NCBI RefSeq assembly: GCF_900096585.1
Contig: NZ_FMYH01000005.1
Span: 62,001 to 126,000, forward strand
DNA: 64,000 nt
Reading direction: 5' to 3'
Source of the DNA: Sanguibacter gelidistatuariae
GTDB lineage: Bacteria; Actinomycetota; Actinomycetes; Actinomycetales; Cellulomonadaceae
The translations under genes were made by a program, and so were the position numbers. The notes under the pieces were generated by a model. The model saw only the letters and a list, made by a program, of their open reading frames with translations, was not told where the DNA came from and made no database searches. This document shows, piece after piece, positions 1 to 9,000 of the stretch (position 1 is its first letter; every line of letters starts with the position of its first letter).

Positions 1-1
1 C

Positions 2-670
2 GCCCAGTACGCGGGATCTACTGCCAAGCTCCTGGCCACCCTGGCGACCTCCGGGATCGACACCTCCGACCTCGGCGGCCGTGACCTGGTCTCCGAGCTT
101 GTGGCGCTGCAGGCTCCCTCGGGCCGGTTCAGCGACCTCGGTGCCGACGACTACTCCATCACCGTCTCCCAGGCATGGGCCGTGCTCGCGCTGAACGCGA
201 CCGCCGAAGCGCCTCAGGCCGCCGTGGACTACCTCACAGCCCAACAGTGCGCCGGTGCGGGTTTCCCGGAGCAGCTCTCCGACGTCAGCCCCGCGGACTG
301 CGTGCCGGACGTCGACGCGACCGCCTTCGCGGTCTCCGCACTGCTCGGCGCCGGGGTCCCCGTCGGTGCACCGGCCGTGGCCGACTCGCTCGCCTGGCTC
401 GAGACGGCCCGCTCGACCGACGCCGCGGGACAGTCCTGGGCGGCCGCCGGCAGCGAGGACGCCAACATCAACAGCACGTCGGTCGTGGCCGCGGCCCTGA
501 CCGACGCGGACGTGGACACCGCCCCGGTCCTGAGCTGGCTCGAGTCGCAGATCATTACCACCGGCGCAGACACGGGTGCCTTCCCGTTGGCCGGCACCGC
601 GAACGTGCGCGTGAGCGCACAGGCCACCCTCGCGCTCGCGGGAACGGGCCTGCGCGGCCTGATCGGCTGA
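2..670 (+). CDS. Terpene-cyclase-like alpha-barrel protein, 5' end missing
   Basis: The frame is open from the first bases, so the N-terminus lies outside the window; about 222 residues remain. The sequence shows repeated helical units of the prenyltransferase/squalene-cyclase alpha6/alpha6 type, such as QYAGSTAKLL, SQAWAVLALN, ATAFAVSALL and NINSTSVVAAAL. No catalytic DxDD motif is visible, so cyclase chemistry is unlikely. The animal B12 carriers intrinsic factor and transcobalamin use the same fold for their alpha domain. The next gene, 4 bp downstream, looks like their beta domain, and an ECF importer follows. The inferred role is extracellular capture of cobalamin or a related corrinoid. 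The fold call is fairly secure; the ligand is inferred from context. Confidence 0.6.
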   Translation, partial: AQYAGSTAKLLATLATSGIDTSDLGGRDLVSELVALQAPSGRFSDLGADDYSITVSQAWAVLALNATAEAPQAAVDYLTAQQCAGAGFPEQLSDVSPADCVPDVDATAFAVSALLGAGVPVGAPAVADSLAWLETARSTDAAGQSWAAAGSEDANINSTSVVAAALTDADVDTAPVLSWLESQIITTGADTGAFPLAGTANVRVSAQATLALAGTGLRGLIG

Positions 671-674
671 TCCC

Positions 675-1490
675 GTGACCGGTCGGGCATGGTCTGCAGT
701 ATGGCGGTCGGCGGCGCGATGGTCCTGCGTCGCGGTACTAGCCGTGCCGTGGGCCGCCCCGGCTGTCGCGGCCGGGCCGAGCGAGCCCGCCCGGCCCGCA
801 CCGTCCGCCGCGCCCGACTGCGACGGCGTGAGCGTGGTCGTCGACTTCGGGGCCCTGAGTGCCGACGGGATTCGAGGATGCGCGCCCCTCGCCCCGGACG
901 CATCGGTGTCTGCGCTCGAGGCGGTCCTGGCCGCCGGCGTGAGCGTGGAGGGGACCACCCAGTGGGGGACGGCCTTCGTCTGCCGGGTCGACGGACGACC
1001 GGGCGCCGCCGAGGAGATCCAGGTCCCGGACGGGGGAACTGTGCGCGAGAGCTGTAGCCGGACCCCCTCGCAGCAGGCCTACTGGTCGCTGTGGCATGCA
1101 GACGGGCATGCAGACGGGCACGGGGGCGGGGTCGGCGAGTGGCTCTACGCGACGACCGGGGCCGGTGACCTCACAGTGACTGCCGGGGACGTCGTCGGGC
1201 TCGTGTTCACGACCGGGTTGCAGGCGGCGACGGCGCCGTCGCTGCCCACCTCCCTGGCCCGCTCAGGCGACCTGCCCGGTGGCTGGGTCGACCGGGAACC
1301 CCCGGGAACAGATCCGGGCGAGCCGGACGGAACAGCATCGACCGGGACGGCATCGACGCCGGCGGCGCCGGGAGACCAACCCACCGGTGACTCCGGCGGC
1401 CAGGGCGCCGGGCTCGTGCCGCTCCTCGCCGTCGGGATCCTCCTCGCGGGTGGCGTGGGCGCCGCGGTCGTGGCGCGGAGGCGTCGATGA
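675..1490 (+). CDS. DUF4430-like (transcobalamin beta-domain-like) membrane-anchored protein
   Basis: GTG start 4 bp after the previous stop; 271 aa. Residues about 8-35 form a signal peptide (WRSAAR, then a hydrophobic stretch to AVAAGP). The middle has DUF4430 features: a SALEAVLAAG segment, FVCRVDGRPG, YWSLWHADG and a WLYATTGAG/GDVVGLVF ending. In intrinsic factor and transcobalamin this domain closes the corrinoid between itself and the alpha barrel. A Gly/Thr/Pro linker containing TASTGTAST leads to one transmembrane helix followed by four arginines; no LPXTG motif is seen. The protein probably sits on the outer face of the membrane. Its stop overlaps the EcfT start (ATGA). A perfect 12-bp tandem repeat at 1095-1118 duplicates HADG. 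Confidence 0.6.
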   Translation: MTGRAWSAVWRSAARWSCVAVLAVPWAAPAVAAGPSEPARPAPSAAPDCDGVSVVVDFGALSADGIRGCAPLAPDASVSALEAVLAAGVSVEGTTQWGTAFVCRVDGRPGAAEEIQVPDGGTVRESCSRTPSQQAYWSLWHADGHADGHGGGVGEWLYATTGAGDLTVTAGDVVGLVFTTGLQAATAPSLPTSLARSGDLPGGWVDREPPGTDPGEPDGTASTGTASTPAAPGDQPTGDSGGQGAGLVPLLAVGILLAGGVGAAVVARRRR

Positions 1491-2578
1491 CTGTCCACCC
1501 GGCAGCCTGGTGGATCTGGGCGCTCGTGGTGGCGGGGGTGGCGACCGCGACGACGAACGTGCTGGTGCTCGCCCTGGCGGTCGTGGCGATCTGCCTGGTC
1601 GTGGTGTGCTGCGCGCAGGACGCCGCTCCGTTCCGGCTCTACCTCGTGGTCGCGGCGGCGGTGGTTGTCATCCGCATGGCCTTCCGGCTGGTCTTCCCGG
1701 CAACCGGCGGCACGGCCCTGCTGACCTTGCCCACCGTGCAGCTCGGCCCGCTCGACCTCTTCGGCACGCTCACGACCGAGGCGCTCGTCAGCGGCCTCGC
1801 CGGCGGGCTGCAGCTCGCCGTGGTGATCCTCGCGGTGGGTGCCGCGCACACCCTCGCGGACGTGCTGGACCTGCTCAAGCACGCGCCGCCCGCCCTCGCC
1901 GGGCTCTCGACCTCGCTCGTCATCGCGGTGTCCGTGTTCCCGGGGCTCGGTCGCTCCGTGGTCGACGTGCGCCGGGCGGCCCGGTTGCGCGGCGGGCGCC
2001 GTACGGGCCTGCGTGGCCTGCGCGCGACCGTGATCCCGGTGCTCGAGGGCACCATGGACCGCTCGCTCACCCTGGCCGCCGCGATGGAGGCGCGAGGGTA
2101 TGGCAGCCGTGTGACGGTTCCCCGACCGAGCGATGCCGATTCACGAGGCGCTGCGGGAGGCCCCGCCGGGTCGCGGCGCTCGCGCGGCTGGGCGCAGCCG
2201 GCCTGTGTGCTCGGCGCCGTGACATGTGTAGCGCTCGCCGCCTACGGCCTCTTCGACTCCGCGTGGCCGGGATGGGCGCCGGTCGCGCTCACGGCCGCGG
2301 CCGTCGCCGCGATGGTCGCCGCCACCCGGCTGGACCGGACGGCGCGCCGCACGGTCTACCGACCCCAGCGCTGGACCGCGCCGTCCTCGCTCGTCGTGGC
2401 GAGCGCTGTGGTCAGCGCGGGGATGCTGGTCCTGGGCGTCCCACCGCAGATCCGTCACCCGCCGCCGGTCCTGCTCCCCGATCTCACGATGATCGCGCTG
2501 CTCGCCCCGCTGGTGGCCGCACTGCCTGCGGCACTGCCCGCCCTGTCCGCCCTGCTGATCCGCCGGAGGAGATCATGA
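1487..2578 (+). CDS. ECF transporter transmembrane component T (EcfT/CbiQ family)
   Basis: 363 aa, starting in an ATGA overlap with the previous gene. Several hydrophobic helices fill the N-terminal half. The cytoplasmic coupling region has the two Ala-Arg-Gly-type motifs of EcfT proteins: AARLRGGRRTGLRG near residue 165 and AAAMEARGYG near residue 200, which contact the ATPase grooves. More helices follow at the C-terminus. It joins the ATPases to the substrate-binding S component. The dedicated gene set (own T, A and S components) matches a group I ECF transporter; predicted actinobacterial cobalamin systems of the CbrTUV kind are a candidate match. The family call is strong; the substrate is inferred. 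Confidence 0.85.
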   Translation: MTVHPAAWWIWALVVAGVATATTNVLVLALAVVAICLVVVCCAQDAAPFRLYLVVAAAVVVIRMAFRLVFPATGGTALLTLPTVQLGPLDLFGTLTTEALVSGLAGGLQLAVVILAVGAAHTLADVLDLLKHAPPALAGLSTSLVIAVSVFPGLGRSVVDVRRAARLRGGRRTGLRGLRATVIPVLEGTMDRSLTLAAAMEARGYGSRVTVPRPSDADSRGAAGGPAGSRRSRGWAQPACVLGAVTCVALAAYGLFDSAWPGWAPVALTAAAVAAMVAATRLDRTARRTVYRPQRWTAPSSLVVASAVVSAGMLVLGVPPQIRHPPPVLLPDLTMIALLAPLVAALPAALPALSALLIRRRRS

Positions 2579-4242
2579 TCGAGTTCATGGACGTCGCCTT
2601 CGCCCACGCCGGCGGGCCGACCGTCTTCGCGGGCTTCACCCTCGCCCTCGAGCCCGGCCAGCTGGTCCTCGTGGCGGGAGGCACCGGCTCCGGCAAGTCG
2701 ACTCTGCTGGCCACCATCAATGGCCTCGCCCCGCACTTCACCGGCGGCACGCTCACCGGTGAGGTGCGGGTGCACGGCCGCTCGACCCGGGAGGTGCCCC
2801 CGCGGGACATGGCCGACCTCGTCGGCTACGTCGGGCAGAACCCTGCCCACGGATTTGTCACCTCGCGGGTCGAGTCCGAGCTCGCCTTCGCCATGGAGCA
2901 GCGCGGCGTCGACCCCGCGGCCATGCGCCGCCGGGTCGAGGAGACCCTCGACCTCGTGGGCATCGCCGACCTGCGCGACCGGGCGCTCGACACGCTCTCC
3001 CTCGGGCAGCAGCAACGCGTCGCGCTGGGCGCGGTCCTCACCGCAGGACCCCGGGTGCTGGTCCTCGACGAGCCGACGTCCGCCCTCGACCCGGTGGGCG
3101 CGGAGGAGGTGCTGGCCACGATCACCCGGCTGGTGGACGACCTCGGCCTCACCGTCGTCATCGCCGAGCACCGCCTCGAACGCGTCGTGCACTACGCCGA
3201 CACGGTCCTCCACCTGCCCGGGGACGGCACGGTCGTGTCTGGGGCGCCCGGCGTGGTGCTGCTCGGCACGCCGGTCGCCCCGCCACTCATGCGCCTCGGC
3301 CAGCTCCTGGGGTGGGACCCGGTACCGCTCACCGTCCGTGAGGCCCGACGCCGCGCGCGCGGGCCGGGTGGTCCGCTCTCCGCGACAGTGAGCGCGGTGC
3401 GTGACGCACCGGCCGGGGGAGCGCTCGTTCTCGGTGCGCGGACATCGGCCGCCGCGCCGACTTCGGGGACCGGTCATTGCGTGCTGCGCGCCACCGGCGT
3501 GCGCGTGCGGTACGGCGCGCGCGAGGCGGTGCGCGGCGTCGACCTGGAGCTGGTGGCCGGTGAGGTGACAGCGGTCATGGGCCGCAACGGGTCGGGGAAG
3601 TCCTCACTGCTGTGGGCTCTGCAGGGGAGCGGGCGCCGGGACGGCGGCACCGTCGACGTGCGGGGAGCCGACCCCGCGACCGCCTCCCGGACGCTCGCCC
3701 GGACCCTGGTCGCGCTCGTGCCGCAGGACGTGACGAGCCTGCTGTTCTGCGAGAGCGTCGGCGAGGAGTGCGCGGCCACGGACCGGGAGGCAGGCCTCGC
3801 CCACGGTGCGACATCGACTGCTCTCGATGCGATGGTGGCGGGGATCGACCGCGACACCCACCCGCGTGACCTCTCCGAGGGGCAGCGCCTCGCCCTCGCC
3901 CTCGTCGTCATGCTCGCCGTGCCGGCAGCAGTCCTGCTCCTCGACGAGCCGACCCGCGGGCTCGACTACGCCGCGAAAGACGCCCTGGTCGCGATCCTGC
4001 GCCGGCTGGCCGACGCCGGCACGGCGATCGCGGTCGCGACCCACGACGTCGAGCTGGCCGCCGTACTCGTCGATCGGGTTGTCCTCATGGCCGAAGGGGA
4101 GATCGTCGCGGACGGCCCTGCCCGGGCGATGCTCACCGGGTCGCCCGCCTTCGCCCCGCAGATCGCGAAGGTCTTCGCGCCATCGACGTGGATGACATTG
4201 AGGGATGTCGATGCGTCGGCGGTCCCGGAGGGCGCGCCGTGA
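2575..4242 (+). CDS. ECF transporter fused double ATPase (EcfA-EcfA')
   Basis: The ATG at 2575 overlaps the EcfT stop (ATGA) and has a GGAGGAG ribosome site just upstream; 555 aa. Two complete ABC ATPase domains are fused. The first has Walker A GGTGSGKST, signature LSLGQQQR and Walker B VLVLDEPTSALD. The second has GRNGSGKSS, LSEGQR and VLLLDEPTRGLD. They are joined by a linker of about 60 residues around residue 270. In most ECF systems the two ATPases are separate proteins, so the fusion fixes a 1:1 pair. It powers uptake through the T and S components encoded on either side. Reading frame, start and function are all well supported. Confidence 0.92.
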   Translation: MIEFMDVAFAHAGGPTVFAGFTLALEPGQLVLVAGGTGSGKSTLLATINGLAPHFTGGTLTGEVRVHGRSTREVPPRDMADLVGYVGQNPAHGFVTSRVESELAFAMEQRGVDPAAMRRRVEETLDLVGIADLRDRALDTLSLGQQQRVALGAVLTAGPRVLVLDEPTSALDPVGAEEVLATITRLVDDLGLTVVIAEHRLERVVHYADTVLHLPGDGTVVSGAPGVVLLGTPVAPPLMRLGQLLGWDPVPLTVREARRRARGPGGPLSATVSAVRDAPAGGALVLGARTSAAAPTSGTGHCVLRATGVRVRYGAREAVRGVDLELVAGEVTAVMGRNGSGKSSLLWALQGSGRRDGGTVDVRGADPATASRTLARTLVALVPQDVTSLLFCESVGEECAATDREAGLAHGATSTALDAMVAGIDRDTHPRDLSEGQRLALALVVMLAVPAAVLLLDEPTRGLDYAAKDALVAILRRLADAGTAIAVATHDVELAAVLVDRVVLMAEGEIVADGPARAMLTGSPAFAPQIAKVFAPSTWMTLRDVDASAVPEGAP

Positions 4243-5084
4243 CCGGTGACCTCGCGATCGGGAGCGTCGGGACCAATCTTCGGCGCGGCGTCGGGCAAGG
4301 GCTTGTCGTGGCGGTCGCAAGCCTGCTCGGGCTGGCGATGTTCTGCTGGCCGCTCGTGGCCAGCGTGCTGCCGCGGTCCGGGGGGCAGAGCGCGCCGTGG
4401 CTCATGCTTGTCCTCGTACCGGTCCTGCTGGTGATCGTGCTGCTGCAGGTCGGCTCCGGGGAGCTCGACCCGCGCACGCTCGCGATGCTCGGGGTGCTCT
4501 CGGCCGTCAACGCGGCGCTGCGCCTGGTCAGCGCGGGGACCGGGGGGATCGAGCTGGTCTTCTTCCTGCTGGTGCTCGCGGGGTACGTCTTCGGGGCGAC
4601 CTTCGGCTTCCTGCTGGGCATGCTGTCCCTGTTCGCGTCCGCGCTGCTCACCGCCGGCGTGGGGCCGTGGCTGCCGTTCCAGATGCTCGCGGCCGGGTGG
4701 ATCGGGCTGGGCGCAGGCATGCTGGGCCGGGTGCTCGCTGGGCGGGTCGATCCGCGCGGACGGGCCGAGATCGCGGCGCTGGCGATCTACTCTGTGGTGG
4801 TCGCCTACCTCTTCGGCGCGCTCATGAACCTGTGGTTCTGGCCCTTCGCGATCGGCGGTGACACCGCCGTGTCCTACGTCCCCGGCGGGCCGCTCGTCGA
4901 GAACCTGCGCCGGTTCGTGGTCTTCACGCTCACCACGTCCACGCTGACCTGGGACACCGTGCGGGCCGTGACCAACGTCGTCGCGGTGCTCGTGCTGGGG
5001 CGCCCCGTGCTCGGCACGCTGCGCAGGGCCCAGCGCCGTGCGGCCTGGGCCGACCCGGCAGCGCTGAGTCTCAGCCGAGGCTGA
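4239..5084 (+). CDS. ECF transporter S component (substrate-binding membrane protein)
   Basis: GTG start in a GTGA overlap with the ATPase gene, with GGAG upstream; 281 aa. About six hydrophobic segments are visible between residues 15 and 265, consistent with the S-component fold. The region GGIELVFFLLVLAGYVFGATFGFLLG resembles S components that carry the Ala-rich helix docking on EcfT. It should define the substrate. Linkage to alpha-barrel and DUF4430 proteins, and to metH 1 kb away, points to cobalamin or a precursor, but no ligand residues can be read from sequence alone. The last 14 bp overlap the 3' end of the convergent kinase-like gene. Confidence 0.75.
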   Translation: MTGDLAIGSVGTNLRRGVGQGLVVAVASLLGLAMFCWPLVASVLPRSGGQSAPWLMLVLVPVLLVIVLLQVGSGELDPRTLAMLGVLSAVNAALRLVSAGTGGIELVFFLLVLAGYVFGATFGFLLGMLSLFASALLTAGVGPWLPFQMLAAGWIGLGAGMLGRVLAGRVDPRGRAEIAALAIYSVVVAYLFGALMNLWFWPFAIGGDTAVSYVPGGPLVENLRRFVVFTLTTSTLTWDTVRAVTNVVAVLVLGRPVLGTLRRAQRRAAWADPAALSLSRG

Positions 5085-6048
5085 GCACCCCGCTGGGGTC
5101 CCACCCGCGGCGCGAGCACAACCACGACCAGGTGGCGTTCCGGTACCAGCGCTGATGGCGCCGCAGCCACGGGGACGTGGCGACCTCCTCCTGGACGGCG
5201 GCCGTCACGTAGTAGCCGAACAGCAGCGCCAAGGTGCCGTCGATGAGGTCTGCGTCGACGTCGTTGGTGAGTGGGTGCCTGGCCACGAGCGCGTCCGCGT
5301 CACCGCCGTCGCCCGCGATCGAGCAGACCAGCCCGACGAGGTCGAACCAGGCGGGCGCCGCGCTGACGAAGTTCCAGTCGAAGATCCGCACCTCGCCCGT
5401 TGCGTCGATGAGGAGGTTGTCGTCGCGCAGGTCGTTGTGGCACAGCGTCGTCGCCGGGGCGTCTCGCAGCACCCGGTCGGCGAGCCTGCGGGCTTCGCGA
5501 GCGTAGTCGGCTGGGACGACACGTGGGTCGAGCCCGTCGAGGTTGCCGGCGAAGGCCGAGAACTCCTCACGGTAGTCCGGGGCGTCGAAGGCGTCGGGCA
5601 CCGGCGTCAGCGCGCCCGCGACGCGCGTGAGCGCACCAAGCACGACATCGATGTCGGCGGATGACCACGGGCGCGCCGGATGGCGGCCGCTGACGTCCTC
5701 GTACGCAGCCAGGAACCACCCGTCGACCTCTGCGGTCCACCGCAGGGCAGGGGCGCGGACTGCCGCGGGGAGGGCGACCACGGTCGCGGCCTCGGTCCGG
5801 TAGGAGGAGACCACCCACGGCCAGGTCGTCTCGTGGGCGCCTTTGAGGAACACGCCGGTCCCGTCCGCGAGCGTGAGGCGGCACGCGAGCCCGGGCGTGA
5901 ACCCCGCCGACTGGGTCGCGGCGGACACGACCGCGCTCCCGCACCGCGCCTCGACCTCGGACCGGACGGCAGGCGGCAACGCCGACCACGACGGACGTTG
6001 CGCCGTCTGGTAGTCCGGTGTGCCGGCCTGGCTGCCGACGGCGCTCAT
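5071..6048 (-). CDS. Aminoglycoside phosphotransferase (APH) family protein
   Basis: 325 aa, ATG start. It shows the small-molecule kinase fold: catalytic loop HNDLRDDN around residue 205 and metal-binding IFDWNF about 20 residues later. The N-lobe lysine is likely in GVFLKGAHE. The family phosphorylates antibiotics, sugars or amino alcohols, and substrates cannot be predicted from these motifs. It overlaps the convergent S-component gene by 14 bp and starts 43 bp beyond the metH stop, so it may be transcribed behind metH on the same strand. Resistance should not be assumed; most chromosomal members of this broad family have unknown substrates. Confidence 0.75.
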   Translation of the reverse strand: MSAVGSQAGTPDYQTAQRPSWSALPPAVRSEVEARCGSAVVSAATQSAGFTPGLACRLTLADGTGVFLKGAHETTWPWVVSSYRTEAATVVALPAAVRAPALRWTAEVDGWFLAAYEDVSGRHPARPWSSADIDVVLGALTRVAGALTPVPDAFDAPDYREEFSAFAGNLDGLDPRVVPADYAREARRLADRVLRDAPATTLCHNDLRDDNLLIDATGEVRIFDWNFVSAAPAWFDLVGLVCSIAGDGGDADALVARHPLTNDVDADLIDGTLALLFGYYVTAAVQEEVATSPWLRRHQRWYRNATWSWLCSRRGWDPSGVLSLG

Positions 6049-6091
6049 GGGATGTCGCTCATGCAGACATCACTGGCTCTGCTCTCTGACG

Positions 6092-9000
6092 TCACACCGA
6101 GAAGTATTTCGCCTCGGGGTGGTGGAAGACCATCGCGTCCGTCGACTGCTCGGGGTGCAGCTGCAGCTCCTCGGAGAGCACAACCCCCACCCGCTCGGGG
6201 CGCAGCAGCTCCACGACCTTGCGGCGGTCCTCCATGTCGGGGCAGGCCGGGTAGCCGAGGGAGTACCGGGCGCCCCGGTAGTCCACCTTGAACATGCCGT
6301 CCAGGTCGGCCGGGTCCTCGGCGGCGTAGCCGAGCTCCTCGCGCATCCGCGAGTGCCAGAACTCCGCGAGGGACTCGGTGAGCTGGACGGAGAGGCCGTG
6401 CAGCTCCATGTACTCGCGGTACTTGTTCGCGGCGAAGAGCTTGGCGGTGTGCGCGTCGACCGTGGCCCCCACGGTCACCAGCTGGAAGCCGACGACGTCG
6501 ACCTCGCCGGCATCCTTGGGCCGGACGAAGTCGGCCAGGCACAGGTGACGGTCGCGGCGCTGGCGCGGGAAGGTGAAGCGCATCCGCTCGGTCCCCGCCA
6601 CGCCGCCGGAGCCGCCGTCGGGCCCCTCGTGGTGCAGGATCACCATGTCGTCGCCGTCGGCGACGGCGGGGAAGTAGCCGTAGACGACGGAGGGGTCGAA
6701 CATGTTCTCGGTCTTGATCCGGTCGAGCCACTCCCGCAGGCGCGGGCGACCCTCGGTCTCGACGAGCTCGTCGTAGCTGGCGCCGTCGTCGCCGCGGCCC
6801 GGCTTGAGGCCCCACTGACCCATGAACGTCGCGCGCTCGTCGAGGAAGGCGGCATAGTCGGCAAGCTGCACGCCCTTGACGATGCGCGAGCCCCAGAACG
6901 GCGGTGTCGGGATCGGGTTGTCCGCAGCGACGTCCGAGCGGGCCGGCAGGTCCTCGTCGGGAGTCTGCGTCACGGTCACCGTGGCGTGGCGGCGCTTCTT
7001 CAGCGGCGGCAGCCCGACGGCGTCGGGCGCCTCCCCGCGCGCGATCCGGACGAGGGGCTCCATGAGCCGCAGGCCCTCGAAGGCGTCCTTGGCATAGCGG
7101 ACCTCGCCCTCGAAGACGTCGGCCAGATCGTCCTCGACGTAGGTGCGGGTCAGCGCGGCGCCGCCGAGCAGGACGGGCCACCGGGTCCCGAAACCACGGT
7201 TGTTGAGCTCGACGAGGTTCTCCTTCATGACCACGGTCGACTTCACGAGCAGCCCGGACATCCCGATGACGTCCGCGTTGTGCAGCTCGGCGGCCTCGAT
7301 CATCGCGGCGATCGGCTGCTTGATGCCGATGTTGATGACGGTGTAGCCGTTGTTGGTGAGGATGATGTCGACGAGGTTCTTGCCGATGTCGTGCACGTCA
7401 CCGCGCACGGTGCCGATGACGATCGTGCCCTTGCCGGCCTCGTCGGACTTCTCCATGTGCGGCTCGAGGTGCGCGACGGCGGTCTTCATCGCCTCGGCGC
7501 TCTGAAGCACGAAGGGCAGCTGCATCTCGCCCTTGCCGAAGAGCTCACCGACGACCTTCATACCCTCGAGCAGGTGGTTGTTGACGACGTCGAGCGGCTT
7601 CATGCCCTCTGCCAGGGCGAGGTCGAGGTCCGTGTCCAGCCCCTTGAGCTCGCCGTCGATGATTCGGCGCTCGAGGCGCTCGCCGAGGGGGAGGGCGGCC
7701 ATCTCGGCGGCGCGCTGGTCCTTGAGGGCGGCGGTGTCGACTCCAGCGAAGAGGTCGAGCAGTCGGGCCAGCGGGTCGTGGGTCATGGCGCCGTCGGCGT
7801 CGTACTCGCGCTTGTCCCACACGAGGTCGAGGGCGGCCTGGCGCTGTTCGTCGGGGATCTTGGCGAGCGGGAGGATCTTCGCGGCGTGCACGATCGCGGA
7901 GTCGAGCCCGGCCTGGACGGCCTCGTGCAGGAACACCGAGTTGAGCACCATGCGGGCGGCGGGGTTGAGCCCGAAGGACACGTTGGAGACGCCGAGGGTC
8001 GTGTGCACCCCGGGGTACTTGGCCTTGAGCGCACGGATCGCCTCGATGGTCTCGATGCCGTCGCGGCGGGTCTCTTCCTGGCCGGTGGCGATCGGGAAGG
8101 TCAGGGTGTCGACGATGATGTCGGCCACGTCCATGCCCCAGGTGCCCACGAGGTCGTCGATGAGCCGGCTGGCGATCGCGAGCTTGGTCTCGGCGGTGCG
8201 TGCCTGCCCGTCCTCGTCGATGGTCAGTGCGATCACGGCCGCGCCGTGCTCCTTGACGAGCGGCATGATGCGCCCGTAGCGCGACGTCGGCCCGTCGCCG
8301 TCCTCGAAGTTCACCGAGTTCACGACGGCGCGTCCGCCGATGAGCTCAAGGCCGGCCTGGATGACCGGCGGCTCGGTCGAGTCCATGACGAGCGGCAGCG
8401 TGGACGCGCTCGCGAGGCGGGAGACGACCGAGCGGGCGTCCGCCACGCCGTCGCGCCCCACGTAGTCGATGCAGACGTCGAGCAGGTGCGCGCCGTCGCG
8501 GGTCTGTGCGCGGGCGATGGCCACGCACTCGTCCCAGTTCTCGGCGAGCATGGCCTCGCGGAAGGCCTTGGAGCCGTTGGCGTTGGTGCGCTCGCCGATA
8601 GCCAGGAACGAGGCGTCCTGCTCGAAGTCGACGTGGGTGTACAGGCTCGCCACGCCCCGCTCGGGGACGGGGTGGCGCTCGGCGAGCTGGAGCCCCCCGA
8701 CCTGCTCGACGACGGCCCGCAGGTGCTCCGGCGTCGTGCCGCAGCAGCCGCCGACCAGCCCGAGGCCGAACTCGCGGGCGAACTGGGCGTGCGCGGCGCC
8801 GAGCTCGACCGGGGTGAGCGGGTAGTGCGCGCCGTTCTTGCCCAGGACGGGCAGGCCGGCGTTGGGCATGCACGTGACCGGGACGGGTGAGTGCTTGGAC
8901 AGGTGGCGCAGGTGCTCGCTCATCTCGGCCGGGCCGGTCGCGCAGTTGAGGCCGATCGCGTCGATGCCCAGGGCCGCCAGGGTGGTCAGCGCGGCGCCGA

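Noticed and set aside
5071-6048. Antibiotic resistance gene
   Set aside because: The APH fold is shared by many metabolic kinases; chromosomal context and lack of mobile elements give no support for resistance. The same applies to 41240-42160.
6020-8890. 956-codon open frame on the plus strand
   Set aside because: It lies antisense to metH, whose domains and catalytic residues are complete; the translated sequence is Val/Gly/Asp-rich with no domain.
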